Below are positions 9,303-17,934 of a stretch of DNA of 64,000 bases, piece after piece. Position 1 is the stretch's first letter; every line of letters begins with the position of its first letter. The DNA lies in the NCBI GenBank assembly GCA_963825635.1, contig CAWGTU010000001.1, forward strand, positions 248,001 through 312,000. Reading direction: 5' to 3'. The stretch is from JAOUEA01 sp963825635 (lineage in GTDB: Bacteria > Actinomycetota > UBA4738 > HRBIN12). A program made the translations under genes and the position numbers. The notes under the pieces are model-generated. The model was not told the DNA's origin. It did not search any database and worked only from the letters and a program-made list of their open reading frames with translations.

Positions 9303-11453
9303 GTGGCGACGGTCGCCGACGACGTGACCCGCACGAGGCCGAGCCTCGAGCCGATGCTCGAGGCTCGGTCCGTCGCGATCGTGGGCGCCTCGGTCAAGGA
9401 AGGCTCGCTCGGCCGGGCGATGCTCGAGGAGCTGCGGCGCGGCGGTTACGACGGCGACGTTTGGCCCGTGAACCCCGGCTACGACGAGGTGCTGGGGCTC
9501 ACATGCTATCCCTCGATCGGCGACGCACCCGGTCCGCCCGACCTCGCGATCCTCGGCGTCGCGAACCATCGCGTCGAGCAGGCGGCGCGCGACGCCGTGG
9601 CCGCCGGCGCTCGGTCGCTCGTGACGTTCTCCTCGCTGTTCGAGGAGGAGCCGCCGGAGCCGGGCCTGCCCCCCCTGCCGGATCGGCTGGCTGCGGTCGT
9701 GCGCGACGCCGGCATCCCGCTCTGCGGGGGCAACGGCATGGGCTTCCTGCATGAGACCGTGCATCTGCGCGCCACCGGGTTCCCGACGCCCGACGACCTG
9801 CGGCACGGACCCGTGACGTTCATCTCGCATTCCGGGTCGGCGTTCGCGGCGCTCGCCTTCAACGACCGCGGCATCGGATTCAACCTGCTCGTCTCGAGTG
9901 GCCAGGAGATCGGCTCGACGATGGCCGACTACATGGCCTACGCGCTCGACCGGGGCGAGACGCGGGTGCTGGCGTTGCTGCTCGAGACCGTGCGAGACCC
10001 CGAGGGCTTCGTCGCGGAGCTGGAACGTGCCCGCGAACGCGATGTGCCCGTGATCGCCCTGAAGGTCGGGCGCACCGAGGGCTCGAAGGCGATGGTCACC
10101 GCGCACTCCGGTGCGCTCGCGGGCGAGCATGGCGCGTACGAGGCGCTGTTCGATGCGTACGGCGTGCACGAGGTGCTGACGCTCGAGGAGATGGCCGACG
10201 CGATGGAGCTGTTCTCGTCGCCTCGGCGCGTGAGCGGTGGCAGCGGCATCGTGGCCCTGTTCGACTCGGGCGGCGAGCGAGCCTTGTTCGTCGATCGGGC
10301 CGACGACCTCGATGTGCCGTTCGCGCCGGTCGGCGCCGACACCCTCGCCGCGGTCGACGACATCCTCGACCCGGGCCTCGTCGCGGCGAACCCGCTCGAC
10401 GCCTGGGGCACCGGCATCGACGCCGACCGCATCTTCGTCGAGTCGCTCCTGGCCCTGCAGAACGACATCGAAGCCGCGGTATCCGTGTTCTCGGTCGATC
10501 TCACGCGCCAGGGTGAGCCCTACGACGAGGGCTACCTCGAGGTCGCGAAGGCCGTCTGGGAGCGGACGACGAAGCCCTTCTGCGTGCTCTCGAACCTGGC
10601 GAGCGCCGTCGCGCTCGAGGAGGCGGCGTACCTGCGTGACCTCGGCATCCCCGTGCTGGAGGGCACGTCGTCAGGGCTCGTCGCGCTGCGGGCGCTGCTG
10701 GCCCATCGCGACGTGCGGGCCCGTCCGGTCGCGACGCCTCCCACCCCCGTGCCCGACGAGGTGCGCGGGCGGTGGCGAGAGCGGTTGGCCACAGGCGAGG
10801 CGATGGGCGAGCTCGAAGCACTCTCGCTGCTCGCCGAGTACGGCGTGCCCGTCGTGCAGGCTCGCCCCGCGGCGGCCGCCGACGACGCGGTTGCGGCGGC
10901 CCAGGCGATCGGGTTCCCCGTCGTGGTGAAGACCGCGGCACCGGGCGTGCAGCACAAGTCCGACGTGGACGGGGTGCGGCTGGCGCTCGCAGATGCCGAC
11001 GCGGTTCGCGACGCCTACGACGACATCGCCGGGCGGCTCGGCCCGGCGGTCGCCGTCGGCTCGATGGCGCCCGAGGGCGTCGAGGTCGCCCTCGGCATCG
11101 TGCGCGATCCGACGTTCGGGCCGCTCGTGGTGGTCGCGGCGGGAGGGATCCTCGTGGAGCTGCTGCACGATCGGGCGCTGGCGTTGCCTGCATTCGACGG
11201 GGCCGGGGCACGACGCCTGATCGACGGGCTGCAGGTGCGGCCGCTGCTCGACGGCGTGCGCGGCGCCCGGCCGGGCGACGTGGACGCGCTGGCGGCGGCG
11301 GCTTCACGGCTGTCGGTGCTGGCGGCGGACCTCGGTGATCTGCTCGACGCGCTCGACGTGAACCCGTTGATCGTCTCGCCCGACGGGTGCGTCGCGGTCG
11401 ACGCCCTGGTGATGCCCACCCAGGTCCCATCCGGCCATGATCATCCCGGCTGA
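9303..11453 (+). CDS. ADP-forming acyl-CoA synthetase (alpha-beta fused)
   Basis: A 716-residue NDP-forming acyl-CoA synthetase. It has a CoA-binding Rossmann domain (about 15-110, VAIVGASVKEGSLGR), a succinyl-CoA-ligase-like middle part with the probable phospho-His in VTAHSGALAG near residue 268, and a C-terminal ATP-grasp domain (about 480-710, VVVKTAAPGVQHKSDVDG). Such enzymes interconvert an acyl-CoA plus ADP/Pi with the acid plus ATP. The GTG start directly follows the upstream stop codon, implying coupled translation. The acyl substrate is unknown; pairing with a flavoprotein under a TetR regulator suggests degradation of a specific organic acid. Confidence 0.85.
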   Translation: MATVADDVTRTRPSLEPMLEARSVAIVGASVKEGSLGRAMLEELRRGGYDGDVWPVNPGYDEVLGLTCYPSIGDAPGPPDLAILGVANHRVEQAARDAVAAGARSLVTFSSLFEEEPPEPGLPPLPDRLAAVVRDAGIPLCGGNGMGFLHETVHLRATGFPTPDDLRHGPVTFISHSGSAFAALAFNDRGIGFNLLVSSGQEIGSTMADYMAYALDRGETRVLALLLETVRDPEGFVAELERARERDVPVIALKVGRTEGSKAMVTAHSGALAGEHGAYEALFDAYGVHEVLTLEEMADAMELFSSPRRVSGGSGIVALFDSGGERALFVDRADDLDVPFAPVGADTLAAVDDILDPGLVAANPLDAWGTGIDADRIFVESLLALQNDIEAAVSVFSVDLTRQGEPYDEGYLEVAKAVWERTTKPFCVLSNLASAVALEEAAYLRDLGIPVLEGTSSGLVALRALLAHRDVRARPVATPPTPVPDEVRGRWRERLATGEAMGELEALSLLAEYGVPVVQARPAAAADDAVAAAQAIGFPVVVKTAAPGVQHKSDVDGVRLALADADAVRDAYDDIAGRLGPAVAVGSMAPEGVEVALGIVRDPTFGPLVVVAAGGILVELLHDRALALPAFDGAGARRLIDGLQVRPLLDGVRGARPGDVDALAAAASRLSVLAADLGDLLDALDVNPLIVSPDGCVAVDALVMPTQVPSGHDHPG

Positions 11454-11544
11454 TCTCCCCTGATCACCACAGCCGCCCGGCTCTTATGCTCGTAGCCGTC
11501 ACGATGCCGAAACACGGCGTCGGAAGGAACGGAGGTCTCCGCAG

Positions 11545-12753
11545 ATGCAGGAACGGTCCCCCCTGGTGTCGCGCGTCGTCGTCTCGGCCCTCGTCGTCTC
11601 GCTGGTCTCGTTGTTCCCCCCAACCGTGTCCGCGGCGCCGCGGGCGCGTGCCGATCGAACATGGATGGCGAACGGGCGGGTCCATGCCCTGGTCCGCGCG
11701 GGCAACATGCTCCTGATCGGCGGCCGCTTCACGAAGCTCCTGCCGCCCCGTGGAAGCCGGAAGAAGCCCGTCAACGTCGACAACCTCGCGGCCATCGACC
11801 TGTCGACGGGCAAGCCTGTCCGGTCCTGGCGCCCCCGGGTTCCCGGCACGGACGCGACCGTCTATGCCTTGGCGGTCGCGGGCGGCACCGTGTACGTCGG
11901 GGGGCGCTTCGATCGACTCGCCGGCACCGATGTGGAGAACCTCGGAGCCGTGCGACTGAGCGATGGAGCCCCGATCGCCGGCTTCGCGCCGGCGATCGGG
12001 GGGCGTGTCTACACGTTGTTGGCATCGCCCGACCGGCTGTACGCGGGCGGGGCGTTCGGCAGGGTCGACGGAGCGAGCCGGTCGAAGCTGGCCGCCTGGG
12101 ATCTGCCGTCGCGGGACCTCTCGGGGGAGTGGCGTCCACGGGCGGTGGGTGGCGCCGTACGGGACATGACGTTCGACGCGAGCGAGAACTCGATCTTCAT
12201 CGCCGGGGCGTTCGCCGAGATGGCGCAAGGCGGTTCAACCTTTGACCGGGAGAGCGTCGCCAAGGTCGCTGCGCAGTCCGGTGGGCTCCGCGCCTGGAGG
12301 ATCCCTCTCGGAGACGTCGGGCGCCCGCAGACCGGGTGGGCGCTCGAGGTGACGCGGTCGCGCCTGTACGGGGGGTTCGGACGCGGACCGAACTTCGCGG
12401 CGGCCTTCAAGCCCGACGGGAACGTCGGCACCCGGTACTGGCGCGAGCGCCTGGTCGGCAACGTGCAGGCCGTCGAGCTCTCACCGAACGGCCGGCGCCT
12501 CTTCCTCGGTGGGCACTTCGGACTGGGGGATCTGCAGCAGCACAAGTGTGGGCGCAGCCTCCGCGGTCTGATCTCGGTCCGTCCGCGAACCGGCAAGGCG
12601 TTCTGCGATTGGATCCCGCAGCTGGCACCGTTCGGGGCCAATTTCGACGGCGCCTGGACGATGCTCGCGGTCGGCAGCAAGCTCTGGGTCGGGGGAGGGT
12701 TCGCCAAGATCGGCGGTCGCGAGCAACGGAACCTGGCCCGCTTCTCGATCTAA
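11545..12753 (+). CDS. Secreted beta-propeller protein (delta-60/DUF5122-type repeats)
   Basis: A 402-residue protein with an N-terminal signal peptide (positive start, hydrophobic stretch about 10-28, cleavage near VSAAP). Repeats of the form VYVGGRF...G...NL recur about every 50 residues (GGRFTKL, GGRFDRL, GGAFGRV, AGAFAEM, GGHFGLG, GGGFAKI), typical of delta-60-like propeller blades. The function is unknown; probably extracellular. A strong GGAGGT site lies 8 nt before the ATG. It stands alone, convergent with the C45-type gene. Confidence 0.75.
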   Translation: MQERSPLVSRVVVSALVVSLVSLFPPTVSAAPRARADRTWMANGRVHALVRAGNMLLIGGRFTKLLPPRGSRKKPVNVDNLAAIDLSTGKPVRSWRPRVPGTDATVYALAVAGGTVYVGGRFDRLAGTDVENLGAVRLSDGAPIAGFAPAIGGRVYTLLASPDRLYAGGAFGRVDGASRSKLAAWDLPSRDLSGEWRPRAVGGAVRDMTFDASENSIFIAGAFAEMAQGGSTFDRESVAKVAAQSGGLRAWRIPLGDVGRPQTGWALEVTRSRLYGGFGRGPNFAAAFKPDGNVGTRYWRERLVGNVQAVELSPNGRRLFLGGHFGLGDLQQHKCGRSLRGLISVRPRTGKAFCDWIPQLAPFGANFDGAWTMLAVGSKLWVGGGFAKIGGREQRNLARFSI

Positions 12754-12767
12754 CGGACGGCTGGTCG

Positions 12768-13814
12768 TCAGGCGATCAGTTCGTCGAGCGCGTACCGCTC
12801 GAACCGGTTCCGGCATGGGTTCTGCGGCGCGACCCAGAGCGTGCGGTTCGCGACGTCGGCGACCATGCCGAACATGATCGCGCTCGACTCGGGCCCCTCC
12901 GTGGGATCCGGATGCACGCAGATGTTCTGCCCGTCGGCGCCGTGGTCGGCGAGCAACGAGCAGGCCTCGGCGATCGTCCACGTGTCGCGTTCGGCGGCGA
13001 GTTCCGTCATCCGGGCGAGGCGGCTGATCGATCCGTCTGTGGCGCTCGGACAGACCGAGGCGACCGTGTCGTCGATCGCGTGGTTCGCATGCACGGTCTC
13101 GCGGAGGTCGGCGGCGGTCGTCGCCGTGGTCTCGAAGAGCGCCGTGGCGCCGTCGGCGAACGCGAAGCTGTAGCTGTAGCCGCCCGCACGCTCGGGCGTC
13201 GTGACGATGCGCCAGGCCTCCTCACGGTCACGGGCGTCGAGCCCACGGCGGGCCACGATCATGCGGGGCACGCCCTGTCGCTCGTCGGTCGCGGTCAGCG
13301 ACATCGCCCCGACGGAGGCGCCCGTCGCGTTCATGCCGACGAGCGGAAGCCCGGACGCGACCACGGGTGCGACGACGGTGATGCCGTCATCGGGCCGGTC
13401 GACGACGATGGCGACGCTGTCGGCGTCGGCCGCGTACCACTGCTCCTGGTGCACGAGGATCGGGCCGTCGGCGCCGGCCAGTAGCGCGTCGGTGCAGCGC
13501 TCGACCGGGGCGCCCATCGCGGAAGGATCGAGCACCGCGTAGAGTTCCTCGAATGCGTTCGTGGCCCGCAGGGCGACCGGGTCGACTCCCGATCCGCGGG
13601 CCATGCCGTCGAGCACCTCGGCGAGGTCGGGTGCGAATCGCTCGGTCGCGTCGTCGTACGGCACGAGCATCGCTTCGACCCGACGGCGGTCAGCGCCGAG
13701 GTCGGCCGCCCACGCCATCGTGAACGAGACCGACGTCTCGATCTCGGAGCGTAGGGCGGCGCCTACCGCTTCGCCCCGGGCCGCGGGGGTGCCGCTCGTG
13801 TGGATCACGCGCAT
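12768..13814 (-). CDS. C45-family acyltransferase-like hydrolase
   Basis: A 348-residue protein resembling the acyl-CoA:6-aminopenicillanic-acid acyltransferase (peptidase C45) group of Ntn-hydrolase-like enzymes. The probable nucleophile is the Cys of VERCTDALL, with downstream pocket motifs around HQEQWY and VGMNATGASVG. Members include amide hydrolases and carcinine hydrolase-like enzymes; no substrate can be named. The start at 13814 is chosen because the family begins close to MRVIHTSGTPxxRG and a TAGGCT box lies 8 nt upstream. A longer in-frame start at 13904 is less likely. Confidence 0.75.
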   Translation of the reverse strand: MRVIHTSGTPAARGEAVGAALRSEIETSVSFTMAWAADLGADRRRVEAMLVPYDDATERFAPDLAEVLDGMARGSGVDPVALRATNAFEELYAVLDPSAMGAPVERCTDALLAGADGPILVHQEQWYAADADSVAIVVDRPDDGITVVAPVVASGLPLVGMNATGASVGAMSLTATDERQGVPRMIVARRGLDARDREEAWRIVTTPERAGGYSYSFAFADGATALFETTATTAADLRETVHANHAIDDTVASVCPSATDGSISRLARMTELAAERDTWTIAEACSLLADHGADGQNICVHPDPTEGPESSAIMFGMVADVANRTLWVAPQNPCRNRFERYALDELIA

Positions 13815-13822
13815 CCAGGCCG

Positions 13823-13828
13823 AGCCTA
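13823..13828 (-). promoter_or_regulatory. Putative -10 box (TAGGCT) for C45-like gene
   Basis: TAGGCT on the minus strand ends 8 nt before the ATG at 13814, fitting a leaderless or near-leaderless mRNA. The same GATAGGCT octamer precedes the gene starting at 38676. Confidence 0.35.
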
Positions 13829-13930
13829 TCCGGTCATGAGCGAGCATCCGACCAGTTTGGGGGGCCATGTGGATGGGGAAGGTCCTCGTCGGATGGACGC
13901 GCACGGAGCGCGTCCCGAGGAGGGAATCTC

Positions 13931-14242
13931 ATGCTTGCCATCGTTGGGTTGCTCGCACAGGCGGGGAACGAGGGGGCCGACCTGGACATCACGTCGATCC
14001 TCGGCTACATCGTGATCGGCGCGATCGTCGGTGTGATCGCACGGTTCTTGGTGCCGGGGGACGACCCCATGGGCATCATCGGCACGATCGTTCTGGGCAT
14101 CGTCGGTGCGCTGATCGGCGGCTGGGCCGCCGGCGCCATCTTCGAGGACACCGCCGGCGTGGACTGGATCGCGTCGATCGTGGCCGCCGTGCTGCTGGTG
14201 GTTCTCTGGCGTGCCGTCGCGGGGAACCGCGTCCGCGGCTGA
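13931..14242 (+). CDS. GlsB/YeaQ/YmgE (transglycosylase-associated) membrane protein
   Basis: A 103-residue protein with three hydrophobic segments. It contains the family pattern of Gly-rich helices around a conserved ARFLVPGDDPMGIIGTI loop. The family name is historical; the proteins are small stress-linked membrane proteins without a proven enzyme activity. A GAGGAGGGA ribosome site lies 5 nt before the ATG. A strong intrinsic terminator follows at 14277. A second, shorter member is at 48344-48610. Confidence 0.85.
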   Translation: MLAIVGLLAQAGNEGADLDITSILGYIVIGAIVGVIARFLVPGDDPMGIIGTIVLGIVGALIGGWAAGAIFEDTAGVDWIASIVAAVLLVVLWRAVAGNRVRG

Positions 14243-14276
14243 TCTCTGCCGGCGAACGTGACCAGAGAACCTGGGA

Positions 14277-14307
14277 GGAACGGGCCGGGCTCCGCCCGGC
14301 CCGTTCC
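14277..14307 (+). terminator. Intrinsic terminator hairpin
   Basis: A perfect 14-bp GC-rich stem (14277-14290 with 14294-14307) with a 3-nt loop follows the GlsB-type gene. The following T-tract is weak (GTCTGTC), as is usual in high-GC actinobacteria. It separates the GlsB gene from the amidase promoter. Confidence 0.8.
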
Positions 14308-14327
14308 GTCTGTCGGGCCTGGCGCAG

Positions 14328-14333
14328 TAGCCT
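14328..14333 (+). promoter_or_regulatory. Putative -10 box (TAGCCT) for amidase
   Basis: TAGCCT is followed by 7 nt and then the GTG start at 14341, consistent with leaderless transcription of the amidase. Confidence 0.45.
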
Positions 14334-14340
14334 GCCGGTC

Positions 14341-15765
14341 GTGACATCGGAAGGCGAGCTCTGCTTCCTCTCGGCGATCGAGCTCGCGCGCCGGATGCGG
14401 ACCGGCGAGCTCTCGGCCCGCGAGGTGGCAGCCGCCCACGTCGATCGGATCGCGGCTGTGAACCCCGCCGTCAATGCGATCGTGACGATCGTGGCCGACC
14501 GCGCCGCGGAGGCGGCTCGCCTCGCCGATGACGCCTTCGCCCGCGGCGAGTCGCTCGGTCCGCTGCACGGCCTGCCGATCGCACACAAGGACCTGGTCGC
14601 GACGGCCGGCATCCGCACGACGAGCGGTTCGCCCATCTTCACCCGCACGGTGCCCGACTCCGACGACCTGCTCGTCGAGCGCGCCCGGGCCGCCGGCGCG
14701 ATCATGGTCGGCAAGACGAACACCCCGGAGTTCGGCGCCGGATCGCAGACGTTCAACCCGGTCTTCGGCCCGACCCTGAACCCGTTCGACCTTTCGAAGA
14801 CGTGTGGGGGGTCCTCCGGCGGCGCGGCCGTCGCGCTCGCATGCGGCATGGTGCCGATCGCCGACGGCAGCGATCTCGGCGGTTCACTGCGCAACCCGGC
14901 CTCCTTCTGCAGCGTGGTGGGTTTTCGCCCGTCTCCGGGACGGGTGCCGTCGTGGCCGTCGTCGAACGCGTGGCAGGACCTGTCGGTCGACGGTCCGATG
15001 GGGCGCACGGTCGAGGACGCCGCTCTGTTGCTCTCGGCGCTTGCGGGGCCGGACCCCCGGGTGCCGATCTCGCTGCGCGAGACCGGGGCCACGTTCGCTC
15101 CGCCGCTCGACGCCGACCTCGGTGCGCCGTCGGTCGCGTGGGCGCCCACGGCGGGCGGCTCCATGCCGTTCGATCCGCGGATCCCGACGCTCGTCGATGC
15201 CACGCGAACCACGTTCGAGGCGCTCGGGTGCCGGACCGAAGAGTCGTTCCCGGACCTCGCGGACGCACGGGATGTGTTCTTCACGATGCGGGCGCACATG
15301 TTCGCGGCCGATCTCGCCGACCTGCTCGTGGCCCACCGCGACGAGATGAAGGCCACGGTGGTCTGGAACGTCGAGGAAGGCCTCCGGCTGACCCACGTCG
15401 ACCTCGCCCGGGCCGAGCGGCTGCGCACCGAGCTCGTCTCGCGGGTCGCACGGTTCTTCGAGCGGTTCGACTTCCTGGCGATGCCGGTGACGCAGGTGCC
15501 ACCGTTCGATGTCGGTCTCGAGTTCCCGACCGAGGTCGACGGTGTCGCGATGCCCACCTACCTCGACTGGATGGAGTCGTGCTGGAGCATCACGGTCATG
15601 GGGTCGCCGGCGATCTCGGTGCCGTGCGGGTTCACCGACGACGGCCTGCCGGTCGGCCTGCAGATCGTGGGGCGTCGAGGCGACGACCTGGGTGTGCTGC
15701 GTCTGGCCCACGCGTTCGAACGTGCGACACGGGTCGGCGAGCGCCCGCCGCCCCAGGCGGGCTGA
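14341..15765 (+). CDS. Amidase-signature family amidase
   Basis: A 474-residue amidase. The Ser-cisSer-Lys triad is visible: K83 (in HKDL), S158 (GGSSGG) and the nucleophile S182 (GSDLGGSLRNP), at the usual family spacing. It hydrolyses an amide to acid plus ammonia or an amine; members range from GatA-like to indole-acetamide and aryl amidases. The absence of gatB/gatC neighbours argues for a catabolic role. The GTG start is chosen because a TAGCCT box lies 7 nt before it; the frame continues upstream only through the terminator. The cyclodeaminase-like gene follows on the same strand. Confidence 0.88.
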   Translation: MTSEGELCFLSAIELARRMRTGELSAREVAAAHVDRIAAVNPAVNAIVTIVADRAAEAARLADDAFARGESLGPLHGLPIAHKDLVATAGIRTTSGSPIFTRTVPDSDDLLVERARAAGAIMVGKTNTPEFGAGSQTFNPVFGPTLNPFDLSKTCGGSSGGAAVALACGMVPIADGSDLGGSLRNPASFCSVVGFRPSPGRVPSWPSSNAWQDLSVDGPMGRTVEDAALLLSALAGPDPRVPISLRETGATFAPPLDADLGAPSVAWAPTAGGSMPFDPRIPTLVDATRTTFEALGCRTEESFPDLADARDVFFTMRAHMFAADLADLLVAHRDEMKATVVWNVEEGLRLTHVDLARAERLRTELVSRVARFFERFDFLAMPVTQVPPFDVGLEFPTEVDGVAMPTYLDWMESCWSITVMGSPAISVPCGFTDDGLPVGLQIVGRRGDDLGVLRLAHAFERATRVGERPPPQAG

Positions 15766-15805
15766 CGAGGTCGCCGAGGAGCAGCTCGCCGCGTCATCGC
15801 GTCCG

Positions 15806-15811
15806 TAGACT
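15806..15811 (+). promoter_or_regulatory. Putative -10 box (TAGACT) for cyclodeaminase-M24 operon
   Basis: TAGACT is followed by 6 nt and the ATG at 15818, with no Shine-Dalgarno site between, so the mRNA is probably leaderless. Confidence 0.45.
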
Positions 15812-15817
15812 CCACCC

Positions 15818-16771
15818 ATGACGACCGGCGGGATGCTCGTGCTCGGGCGTGACGAGCTCGAGTCGCTGGCCCTCTCCTGGGCCGAGATCGTCGATGCGCT
15901 CGAGGACGCGTTCGAGCAGAAGGCTGCCGGCCTCGTGCAGAACCCGCCGAAGCCGGCGGTGCGCCCGCGCGAGGACGCGTTCATCAACGCGATGCCCGCC
16001 TACCTGGGCGGCAGCGATCGCGTCGGCATCAAGTGGGTCGCCGGGTACGAGCAGAACCGGGCCAAGGGCCTGCCGTACATCTACGGGGTCTTCGTGCTGA
16101 CCGACGCCGAGACCGGCCGCCCGCTCGCGCTGATCGACGGGGGGTGGATCACCGAGATGCGCACCGCCGGTGTCTCCGGCGTCGTGATGCGTCATGTGCC
16201 CGACCAGCCGGAGCGGCTCGCGATCGTCGGGGCCGGCGTGCAGGGTCGACGCCATCTGGAACTGCTGCTCGAGCAACGACCCGGCATCGGGCAGGTGAGG
16301 GTCTTCGATGCGGTGCCCGAGGCGTCGCGAGCACTGCTCGCCCTCGCGGGCGACCGGGAGCGGGTGGTGGCCTCCGACGCACGCGAGGCTCTCGAGGCAG
16401 CCGATCTCGTCGTCACGGTGGTGACGGTGCCGCTCGAACCTCGACTCGATGCCGTGAACACCCACGCCGACGCCGTGCTCCTGCCCGTCGACTACGACGA
16501 TGCGCTCGGCGCAGAGGCGGCGAACGCGGCGACGCTCTACGTGGTCGACGAGCCCGGACAGTACGCGTCGGTCGCCGACCGGCACTGGCACGGGTTCCGC
16601 GACCCCGACGGCGAGCTGGCCCAGGTGGTCGCGGGGGAGTTGGAGGTGCCGACGAGCGGACGGCGGGTCTTCCTCGACATGGGGATCGCGATGGACGACG
16701 TGGCGCTCGGCGCCCTGTGCTACGAGCGTGCGCTCGAACGCGGCATCGGGCGCACGATCGAGTTCCCGTGA
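15818..16771 (+). CDS. Ornithine cyclodeaminase/mu-crystallin-family protein
   Basis: A 317-residue member of the OCD/mu-crystallin family, which includes ornithine cyclodeaminase, alanine dehydrogenase and ketimine reductases. The Rossmann motif is clear (LAIVGAGVQGRRHLELL near residue 130), preceded by the substrate-side sequence KWVAGYEQN and LIDGGWITEMRTAG. Which reaction is catalysed cannot be decided from the sequence. Its stop overlaps the GTG start of the M24-fold gene (GTGA), so the two are co-translated and probably act on the same metabolite. Confidence 0.85.
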   Translation: MTTGGMLVLGRDELESLALSWAEIVDALEDAFEQKAAGLVQNPPKPAVRPREDAFINAMPAYLGGSDRVGIKWVAGYEQNRAKGLPYIYGVFVLTDAETGRPLALIDGGWITEMRTAGVSGVVMRHVPDQPERLAIVGAGVQGRRHLELLLEQRPGIGQVRVFDAVPEASRALLALAGDRERVVASDAREALEAADLVVTVVTVPLEPRLDAVNTHADAVLLPVDYDDALGAEAANAATLYVVDEPGQYASVADRHWHGFRDPDGELAQVVAGELEVPTSGRRVFLDMGIAMDDVALGALCYERALERGIGRTIEFP

Positions 16772-17934
16772 CGCACGACGTCGACCTGGACGGGCTGCGG
16801 CTCGGGCGCCTCGCCCGGCTCCAGCGCGCGATGTGCGATCACGACGTCGACGTCCTCGTGCTCGCGAACGAGCCGAACGTACGGTACGCGACGGGGGTGA
16901 CCGCGATGCCCGTCTACGCGATGAGCACCTTCGCCCGATGTGCGGTCGTGCCGCAGGAGGGCGTCCCGATCCTGTTCGAGCACGGCAACTCGGTGCATCG
17001 CTCGAAGCTGCGCGCTCCGGACGTGCGGCCGATGCACGCCTGGGAGTTCTACGACGACCCCGGATCACAGGCCGCGATCTGGGCCGACGAGACGCTGGCC
17101 GCGATGCGCGAGCTCGGAGCTCGCGGGGACCGTGTCGCGGTCGATCGCCTCGGTACGCCGGCGTTCCTCGCCCTTCTCGACCGCGGGGTCCGGCCCGTCG
17201 ACTCCGCCCCGGTCACCCAGCAGGCCCGACGAGTCAAGACGTCGGAGGAGATCGAGCTGTTCGACCTCAACGCCGAACTCGTGATGGAGATGCTCTCCGC
17301 GTTCGAGACCGCGATCGCGCCCGGGATCTCCGAGCGCGAGCTGCTCGCCGTGCTCTCGGACGTGATGGTAAGCGGCGGTGGCGAGTACCTGGCCACGACG
17401 ACCGTCTGCTCGGGGCCCCACACGAACCCATGGCGCGCGGAAGCCACCGATCGACGGTTGGAGCCGGGCGACCTCGTCTTCGTCGACACCGATACCGTCG
17501 GCATCGAGGGATGCTTCTTCTGCGTCTCTCGGACGTTCCCGGTCGGCGACGCCGTGAACGCCGAGCAACGTGCGATCTACCGTGAGTCGCACGAGTGGCT
17601 CGAGGCCATGAAGTCACTGGTGCGGCCGGGCGTGACGTGTGGAGAGCTCGTCGTCGAGGCGCCACCCTTCCCCGAGCGGTTCGTTGCGCAGCGCTACGAG
17701 TGCTACTTCCACGGCATCGGGCTCGAGGAGGAGAACCCGAGCCTGTGTCATCCGGCCGACGAGCAGCCCAACCCCGGGACCGTGCTGGAGGACGGCACCG
17801 CGCTCGTCGTGGAGCTCTACGCGGGGGAGGTCGGCGCGCGCGAGGGGGTGAAGCTCGGCGACCAGGTGCTCGTCACCGGTGATGGCTGCCGGGTGTTCGC
17901 GCCCTACCCGTTCTCCGAGACGCTGCTGGGCTGA
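16768..17934 (+). CDS. M24-fold (Xaa-Pro peptidase/DddP-like) protein with altered metal site
   Basis: A 388-residue pita-bread-fold protein with an N-terminal creatinase-type domain (about 1-150) and an M24 domain (about 165-385). The Asp pair D240-T-D242, H315 and E349 are present at metal-site positions. The positions expected to hold the third Asp and second Glu are Cys252 and Gly364. The D-T-D start of the site and the ligand spacing recall the DddP subgroup rather than classical aminopeptidase P. The loss suggests a non-peptidase or metal-independent enzyme, as in creatinase. GTG start overlaps the cyclodeaminase stop; the 3' end overlaps lgt by 31 bp, tail to tail. Confidence 0.78.
   Translation: MTHDVDLDGLRLGRLARLQRAMCDHDVDVLVLANEPNVRYATGVTAMPVYAMSTFARCAVVPQEGVPILFEHGNSVHRSKLRAPDVRPMHAWEFYDDPGSQAAIWADETLAAMRELGARGDRVAVDRLGTPAFLALLDRGVRPVDSAPVTQQARRVKTSEEIELFDLNAELVMEMLSAFETAIAPGISERELLAVLSDVMVSGGGEYLATTTVCSGPHTNPWRAEATDRRLEPGDLVFVDTDTVGIEGCFFCVSRTFPVGDAVNAEQRAIYRESHEWLEAMKSLVRPGVTCGELVVEAPPFPERFVAQRYECYFHGIGLEEENPSLCHPADEQPNPGTVLEDGTALVVELYAGEVGAREGVKLGDQVLVTGDGCRVFAPYPFSETLLG

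Noticed and set aside
7581..10169. 862-codon open frame on the minus strand opposite the FAD oxidoreductase and acyl-CoA synthetase
   Set aside because: No motif, and it spans two clear genes on the other strand plus the promoter region. It is an antisense shadow.
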